Shown here piece after piece: positions 59,097 through 64,000 of a stretch of DNA of 64,000 bases (positions are counted from its first letter, which is position 1; every line of letters begins with the position of its first letter). The DNA lies in NCBI GenBank assembly GCA_963422385.1, contig OY729432.1, positions 2,108,001-2,172,000 on the forward strand, read 5' to 3'. A model generated the notes under the pieces. It did no database searches and was not told where the DNA came from. It was given only the letters and a program-made list of their open reading frames with translations. Source of the stretch: JAJDTQ01 sp963422385. GTDB taxonomy: Bacteria > Desulfobacterota > Binatia > UBA9968 > JAJDTQ01. The translations under genes were made by a program, and so were the position numbers.

Positions 59097-59558
59097 ATGA
59101 AGAAAGCCATCGCCATGGAGGTCAACGGCGGGTCGCGCGAGCTGGAGGTGGAGCCGTGGCGCACGCTGCTGGACGTCATCCGGGAAGAGCTGGGCCTCAC
59201 CGGCGCCAAGCTGGGCTGCGACATCCAGGTGTGCGGCGCCTGTACGCTACTGGTGGACGGCAAGCCCGTGAGTGCCTGCTCGGTGCTGGCGGTTGACGTT
59301 GACGGCCGGCGGGTCGCCACCGTGGAGGGCTTGGCCGACGGCGACCGCCTGCACCCGTTGCAGGAGTCGTTCATGAAGTACGGGGCGTTGCAGTGCGGCT
59401 ACTGCACCTCGGGATTCCTGCTCACGGCCAAGGCCATGCTGGACGAGAATCCCCACCCCGACGACGACCAGATCAAGAGTTACATGGGCGGCAGCTTCTG
59501 CCGCTGCGGCTGCTACCAGGAGATCATGCAGGCCATCCGAAGCGTGGCCCAGGCATAG
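59097..59558 (+). CDS. Molybdenum hydroxylase [2Fe-2S] subunit (CoxS)
   Basis: 153 residues. The N-terminal plant-type ferredoxin cluster has Cys41, Cys46, Cys49 and Cys61 (GCDIQVCGACTLL); the C-terminal helical domain has Cys100, Cys103, Cys135 and Cys137 (QCGYCTSGF, CRCGC). Two [2Fe-2S] clusters pass electrons from the molybdenum centre to FAD. GGAGG before the ATG gives the start. It lies between CoxM and CoxL, with gaps of 49 and 24 bases. Confidence 0.95.
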   Translation: MKKAIAMEVNGGSRELEVEPWRTLLDVIREELGLTGAKLGCDIQVCGACTLLVDGKPVSACSVLAVDVDGRRVATVEGLADGDRLHPLQESFMKYGALQCGYCTSGFLLTAKAMLDENPHPDDDQIKSYMGGSFCRCGCYQEIMQAIRSVAQA

Positions 59559-59582
59559 TGCGACGTTCCAAAGGAGCGTGTC

Positions 59583-61892
59583 ATGGCGATAGTCGAGAGG
59601 CCGCAGAGTGCACGGGACGGACAACGTCTGGACTACCAGGCCAAGCTCACCGGCCGCGCCGCGTACCTGGCGGACATGAAGATGCCCGGGGTCTGCGAGG
59701 GGGCGATTCTGCGCAGCCCGGTGGCGCACGCGTGGATCCGCTACGTGGACGCGTCCGAGGCGCTCAAGGTGTCGGGAGTGGTGGCGGTCTACACGAAGGA
59801 CGACGTGGTTCGGGGCACCGGCATCGAGCCCTACTACGGACCGGTCTTCAAGGACCAGACCATAGTGGCGGTGGACAAGGTGCGGCACGTGGGGGATCCG
59901 GTGGCCGCGGTGGCGGCGGAGACCAGAGAGGCCGCCGAGGAGGCCGCCACCCGCATCGTGGTGGAGTACGAGGACCTGCCGCCGGTGATGGACGTGCGCG
60001 ACTCGGTGAAGGAAGACGCCACGCTGGTGCACGAGACGGTGCGCATACCGGAGCACGGCTTCGCCGACCTGGCGGAGCTCAAGCCCATCGAGAACACCAA
60101 CGTCTGCACCCACTTCAAGCTGCGCAAGGGGGACATCGAGCAAGGGTTCGCGGAGTGCGCCCACGTATTCGAGGACACGTTCATCCTGCCCACCACCCAG
60201 CACGTGGCCCTGGAGCCCCACGGTTGCGTCGCCTCGTTCCAGCCCGACGGGCGCGTCCATCTCTGGTCCACGACCCAGAACCCCTTTGTGGTGCGTACCC
60301 AGCTAGCCAACATCTTCAAGCTGCCGGTGTCGAAGATTCGCATCATCGTGCCGTATCTCGGGGGCGGCTACGGCAGCAAGGTCTATCCCAAGATCGAGCC
60401 GCTGACGGTGGCCCTGGCGCAGAAGGCCAAGCGCCCGGTGCGCATCCTGTTGAGCCGGGAAGAGGTGTTCTACACGGTCACCAAGCACGCCGCGGTGATC
60501 CGCATGAAGACCGGGGTCAAGGCCGACGGCACCTTTCATGCCCGCGAGGCGGAGGTGTTGCTGGATACCGGCGCCTTCGCGGAGATCGGCCCCCGGGTGG
60601 CCAAGAAGTCCGCCTACACGGCGGCCGGGCCCTACAAGTTCAGCCACGTCAAGATCGACGCCAAGTCGGTCTACACCAACAAGCCGCCGGCGGGGGCGTT
60701 TCGTGGTTTCGGCGTCTCCCAGTCGGCCTGGGCCAGCGAGTCGCAGACGGACATCATCGCCAGGGCGCTCGGCCGGGATCCCTGCGAGCTGCGCATGCAG
60801 AACATCTACGACGAGGGGGACGAGTTCGTCACCGGCGAGAAGCTCTGGAGCATCGGGGTCAAGGGGTGCCTGGAGAAGGTCGCCCAGGAGATGAAGTGGA
60901 GCGAGCCCATGCCGGCGCCGGAGGATCCTTCCAGGGTGCGGGGCAGGGGGCTGGCGGCGTTGATCAAGGCCACCATAACCCCGTCCATCTCGTGCGCCGC
61001 CATCAAGCTCAACGAGGACGGCAGCGTGAACGTGTTCACCAGCACGGTGGAGATGGGCCAGGGCTCGGATACGGCCATGGCCGCCATCGTGGCGGACACC
61101 TTGGGCATTTCCCTGGATCAGGTGTCGGTGCTGGGCGTGGATACGGACGTGGTGCCGTATGATCTCACCACCTCGTCGAGCCGTTCCACGTTCCACATGG
61201 GCAAGGCCCTGGAGCTGGCGTCCCTGGACCTGTGCGAGCAACTTCGCAAGTTCGTCTCCGAGGAATACGACGTACCGTTCGACGAGACGCGCGCCGAGGG
61301 CGGCAAGGTCCTGTTCCGGGAGAACGCGCTGGATTTCCGGGAGGTGCTGTTCAACCATTTCGGCATGCAGGGGGGCACGCTGGTGGGCCGGGGCGAGGTG
61401 AAGACCAGCATCAAGGACCCGGAGACCGGAGACAAGACCACCTCGTCCTTCTGGTTCGTGGGGGCCGGGGGCAGCGAAGTCGAGATCGACAAGGACACCG
61501 GCAGGCTCAGGGTGCTGAAGCATGCCACCGCGGTGGACGTGGGCAGGGTCATCACCCCCCTGGGCTGCCAGCAGCAACTCGTGGGCGGCGCCATCACCGG
61601 CCTGGGCCAGGCGCTGTTCGAGCAGATGGTGTTCGACAACGGGGTACTGGTCAACCCCAATCTGGTGGACTACGTGCTGCCGGCCCTGGGCGACATGCCC
61701 GACGTGATCACCCCCATCACCGTGGAGGTGCCGCACAAGAACGGTCCCTTCGGCGCCAAGGGCATCGGCGAGACGTCGCTCATCCCGGTGGCGCCCTCCA
61801 TCGCCAACGCGGTGGACGACGCCGTGGGCGTGCGCATCAAGGATCTGCCCGTGACCGCGGAGAAGATATTCCTGGGTATGCTGGACAAGTAG
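59583..61892 (+). CDS. Molybdenum hydroxylase large subunit (CoxL)
   Basis: 769 residues. Starts with GCRAAYLAD-like LTGRAAYLADMKMPG; cofactor loops LGGGYGSKVYPKIEP, PAGAFRGFGVSQSAW and TVEMGQGSDTAMA are present. The catalytic Glu is near 729 in GAKGIGETSLIPVAPSIAN. It binds molybdopterin cytosine dinucleotide and hydroxylates a C-H next to a ring nitrogen or in an acyl-CoA or furoyl type substrate. The GGYGSK loop lacks the Ser-selenyl-Cys site of true CO dehydrogenase, so it is not CO-oxidising. Its TAG is part of a small palindrome that follows. Confidence 0.94.
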   Translation: MAIVERPQSARDGQRLDYQAKLTGRAAYLADMKMPGVCEGAILRSPVAHAWIRYVDASEALKVSGVVAVYTKDDVVRGTGIEPYYGPVFKDQTIVAVDKVRHVGDPVAAVAAETREAAEEAATRIVVEYEDLPPVMDVRDSVKEDATLVHETVRIPEHGFADLAELKPIENTNVCTHFKLRKGDIEQGFAECAHVFEDTFILPTTQHVALEPHGCVASFQPDGRVHLWSTTQNPFVVRTQLANIFKLPVSKIRIIVPYLGGGYGSKVYPKIEPLTVALAQKAKRPVRILLSREEVFYTVTKHAAVIRMKTGVKADGTFHAREAEVLLDTGAFAEIGPRVAKKSAYTAAGPYKFSHVKIDAKSVYTNKPPAGAFRGFGVSQSAWASESQTDIIARALGRDPCELRMQNIYDEGDEFVTGEKLWSIGVKGCLEKVAQEMKWSEPMPAPEDPSRVRGRGLAALIKATITPSISCAAIKLNEDGSVNVFTSTVEMGQGSDTAMAAIVADTLGISLDQVSVLGVDTDVVPYDLTTSSSRSTFHMGKALELASLDLCEQLRKFVSEEYDVPFDETRAEGGKVLFRENALDFREVLFNHFGMQGGTLVGRGEVKTSIKDPETGDKTTSSFWFVGAGGSEVEIDKDTGRLRVLKHATAVDVGRVITPLGCQQQLVGGAITGLGQALFEQMVFDNGVLVNPNLVDYVLPALGDMPDVITPITVEVPHKNGPFGAKGIGETSLIPVAPSIANAVDDAVGVRIKDLPVTAEKIFLGMLDK

Positions 61893-61913
61893 GGGCGGGT
61901 TTCGCACCCGCCC
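61889..61913 (+). repeat. Palindrome overlapping the CoxL stop
   Basis: GGGCGGGT (61893-61900) and ACCCGCCC (61906-61913) form a perfect 8-bp stem with the 5-base loop TTCGC, beginning with the stop codon TAG. It resembles the intergenic palindrome at 48984. There is no T-run, so it is a weak candidate terminator. Confidence 0.6.
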
Positions 61914-62002
61914 GTGCCCGGGAATCGCAGAAATTTCGGGAAAAACCAGACCCAAACGACCCTGAAACGACCGAATCGTAGTGGGGCAAGGAGGAGAAGA
62001 CC

Positions 62003-62773
62003 ATGAAGCTCAAGGACCGTGTAGCGATTATCACCGGAGCGGGCCGCAACATCGGCGAGGCGGCCGCCAGGCTGTTCGCCTCGGAAGGCGCCAAAATCTG
62101 CGTGGTGGATATGGATCCGGGGCGCGGCGAGAAGGTCGTCAGCGACCTCAAGGCCGGCGGCCATGAAGCCATCTACGCCAGGTGCAACGTGGCCAGCACG
62201 GATGACGTGAAGGCCATGGTCCAGGCCACGGTGGACGCCTTCGGCGGCATCGACATCCTCGTCAACAACGCCGCCGTCACCGACCACGAGACCATCTTCA
62301 GCATCTCGGAGGAAGAGTGGAACCTGGTCATCGACGTGACCCTCAAGGGACCGTTTCTGGTCGGCCGGTACGTGGCGGAGCAGATGGTCAAGCAGGGCAG
62401 GGGGGGCGTCATCGTAAACGTGGCCTCGACCTCGGGCCTCTCCGGCCGCACCGACGCCATCGCCTACATGGCCGCCAAGGGCGGGGTGGTCAACCTGTCC
62501 CGCGGCATGGCGGTGCAGCTCTCCCAGTACAACATCCGGGTCAACTGCCTGACCCCCAACCGTTCGGGGTCTCCCGTGGGCCAGGACGAGGGCGCCGTGG
62601 GCCGGGAGTTCCAGAACCTGGCGGGACGGCTCGGTACGGCGGACGATCAGGCCAAGGCGATGCTGTTCCTGGCCAGTGACGACTCGGGTTTCGTGTGGGG
62701 CGCGAACCTCCTCTGCGACGGTGGCGTCACCGCGGCGTCGAACTTTCCCAAGGACCGGGTGCCGGCCAACTGA
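62003..62773 (+). CDS. Short-chain dehydrogenase/reductase
   Basis: 256 residues, classical SDR. The cofactor loop is TGAGRNIGEAAARLF, Asp36 after the second strand suggests NAD, VNNAAVTDHET is the NNAG-type motif, and Ser142, Tyr155 and Lys159 (NVASTSG, AYMAAKGG) form the active site. The C-terminal GANLLCDGGVTA closes it. It oxidises or reduces a hydroxy/keto group. AAGGAGGAG gives the start. It follows CoxL by 110 bases on the same strand and may handle the alcohol formed in the same route. Confidence 0.9.
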   Translation: MKLKDRVAIITGAGRNIGEAAARLFASEGAKICVVDMDPGRGEKVVSDLKAGGHEAIYARCNVASTDDVKAMVQATVDAFGGIDILVNNAAVTDHETIFSISEEEWNLVIDVTLKGPFLVGRYVAEQMVKQGRGGVIVNVASTSGLSGRTDAIAYMAAKGGVVNLSRGMAVQLSQYNIRVNCLTPNRSGSPVGQDEGAVGREFQNLAGRLGTADDQAKAMLFLASDDSGFVWGANLLCDGGVTAASNFPKDRVPAN

Positions 62774-62794
62774 CCGGCTCCGTCGCGAACTCCC

Positions 62795-62824
62795 TTGACA
62801 TGCGTTCGCGGGTTCGTTTAGTGT
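62795..62824 (+). promoter_or_regulatory. Weak candidate promoter for the TRAP binding protein
   Basis: A perfect TTGACA (62795-62800) lies before the TRAP gene, with TAGTGT (62819-62824) 18 bases on as a poor -10. A leader of about 130 bases would result. The -35 is good but the -10 is only suggestive. Confidence 0.35.
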
Positions 62825-62961
62825 CCTGTCCCACTAACAGCAGAAGGGGGGAGACAATCAGAGCACTATCGCCAGGCCCTCAATCCAGCCCGAAACCGCC
62901 AATGTGCGCCATGACGCGTCAGCGTCACGGTATGGGGAACCAACATCAGAAAGGGGAAAGC

Positions 62962-63993
62962 ATGAAGGCAGTATCGAAATCGTTGGCAGTCTTCCTGATG
63001 GCAGGCTTGCTGTGCGCCGCCGGGGCGGTGGTCCCGGAAGACGCCCAATCGAAGATCATCCTCAAGGTGGCGACCCAGTCGGCCCGCCCCGGAACGCCGC
63101 GCGCCGATTATCTGGTGCACTTCAAGAAGGGTGTGGAGGAACGGACCAAAGGCGAGATCGAGGTTCAGATCTACTGGGCCAACTCCCTCGTACACGCCAA
63201 GGAGGCCCTGGAAGCGGTGCAGTTGGGCACGTCGGACATGGCCGATCTGGCCATCGGCTATTTTTCGGACAAGATCCGGCTGCTGCAGGTAGCGGGTCTG
63301 CCCTTTTCCGTGAGTGATCCGGTACAGGCCCGGGAGGGCGGTTTGCGCGTGCTGGCACAGGTCCCCGAGGCGTCCGCCGAGCTCACCAAGTTTGGCCACA
63401 AGGTGGTGGGCATGACCGCCACGGCGAGCTATCAGCTCGTGGCCCACTATCCCATCCGGAACCTGGCGGACCTCAAGGGCAAGAAGGTCGGCACCTTCGG
63501 CCGCATCGCGCCCAAGGCGATCAAGGCGGCAGGAGCCATCCCTGTGAGCACCACCGGCGGAGAGATGTACGAGGCGCTCCAGCGCAAGACCATCGACGCG
63601 CGCATCCTTTCTTTCGAGGCGGCCCAGCGGTTCAAGACCTACGAGGTGGCCAAGTACATGAGCAGGATCGAGATGGGAGCGATCGCGGGCATCAACACGT
63701 TCACCATCAACAAGAGAAAGTGGGACTCCCTGTCCAAGGAACACCAGAAGATCCTCCTGGAGGAAGGCGAGAAGGTCGGAAAGTGGGAAGCACAGGCGAT
63801 GAAGGAGGGTGACGTCAAGTTCCAGAAGTACCTGAAGGGCAAGGGCGTCACGATCGTCGATTTCTCCGCCGAGGACAGAGAGAAGTGGAAGAACACCGCG
63901 GGGGTCAAGAGAATCGCCGACGACTGGGTCGCGAGCATGGAAAAGCTGGGCCTGCCCGGCAAGAAAACTCTCGCGGTTTTCCTGGGCGAATAG
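62962..63993 (+). CDS. dctP: TRAP transporter solute-binding protein (DctP family)
   Basis: 343 residues. The Sec signal peptide is MKAVSKSLAVFLMAGLLCAA with cleavage near AGA. Mature segments KIILKVATQSARPGTPRADY, GEIEVQIYWANSL, EALEAVQLGTSDMADLAIGY, and DLKGKKVGTFG, then MYEALQRKTIDA, match DctP. These proteins bind organic acids and hand them to DctQM membrane subunits, which should lie past the end of the window. AAGGGGAAAG before the ATG at 62962 gives the start. Its place after a UbiD/molybdenum hydroxylase set suggests uptake of the acid those enzymes use. Confidence 0.92.
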   Translation: MKAVSKSLAVFLMAGLLCAAGAVVPEDAQSKIILKVATQSARPGTPRADYLVHFKKGVEERTKGEIEVQIYWANSLVHAKEALEAVQLGTSDMADLAIGYFSDKIRLLQVAGLPFSVSDPVQAREGGLRVLAQVPEASAELTKFGHKVVGMTATASYQLVAHYPIRNLADLKGKKVGTFGRIAPKAIKAAGAIPVSTTGGEMYEALQRKTIDARILSFEAAQRFKTYEVAKYMSRIEMGAIAGINTFTINKRKWDSLSKEHQKILLEEGEKVGKWEAQAMKEGDVKFQKYLKGKGVTIVDFSAEDREKWKNTAGVKRIADDWVASMEKLGLPGKKTLAVFLGE

Positions 63994-64000
63994 GTTCGGC

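Overview
The window is a GC-rich, gene-dense bacterial chromosome segment. It carries a complex I tail (nuoL end, nuoM, nuoN), Tat and Sec export signals, periplasmic binding proteins of ABC, TRAP and TAXI type, molybdenum hydroxylases, many amidohydrolases, and a fused glycine/sarcosine/dimethylglycine methyltransferase that makes the osmolyte betaine. This suits an uncultured, probably aerobic, metabolically versatile marine or sponge-associated lineage (Tectomicrobia, Binatota or former Deltaproteobacteria type). The taxonomic guess is inference from gene style only; no rRNA or other marker is present.

Layout. 1-3051: end of the nuo operon. 3141-10192: an accessory block with a 1470-residue sacsin-type ATPase/helicase fusion, a fragment of a second (SNF2-like) helicase, a PhzF-family enzyme, and a lower-GC three-gene cassette of unknown function. 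10712-19488: a co-directional run with a ThDP enzyme, formyl-CoA:oxalate CoA-transferase-like frc, ADP-forming acyl-CoA synthetase, TAXI-type binding protein without signal peptide, amidase and arylsulfotransferase-like propeller. 19514-21751: a decayed AAA ATPase and the betaine-synthesis methyltransferase fusion. 22007-31701: three amidohydrolases, two paralogous oligopeptide-type binding proteins (one Tat, one Sec) around an alcohol dehydrogenase, and two truncated genes.

31706-44935: GH65 phosphorylase, an amidohydrolase/deacetylase, four full paralogues and one stub of an amidohydrolase-2 family, an alpha/beta hydrolase, a DUF35/thiolase-fold pair, and class I fumarase. 44958-48954: a DHA2 efflux pump divergent from an HpaB-type flavin monooxygenase that is translationally coupled to a PAPS sulfotransferase. 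49063-56448: an SDR, a lone molybdopterin hydroxylase large subunit and a complete Fe(III)/thiamine-type ABC importer (permease, binding protein, ATPase). 56763-63993: UbiD-family decarboxylase, a complete CoxM/CoxS/CoxL molybdenum hydroxylase, an SDR and a TRAP binding protein.

Together the genes describe an organism that captures and degrades organic acids, amides and aromatic or heteroaromatic carboxylates. Small relics (truncated genes, tandem duplications, palindromic intergenic repeats) show ongoing rearrangement. I see no tRNA, rRNA, CRISPR array, intact insertion sequence or prophage. The most interesting units are the hydroxylase-sulfotransferase-efflux block, the ATPase-helicase fusion with its decayed neighbour, the low-GC three-gene cassette, and the thiolase/DUF35 pair that lacks thiolase catalytic residues.
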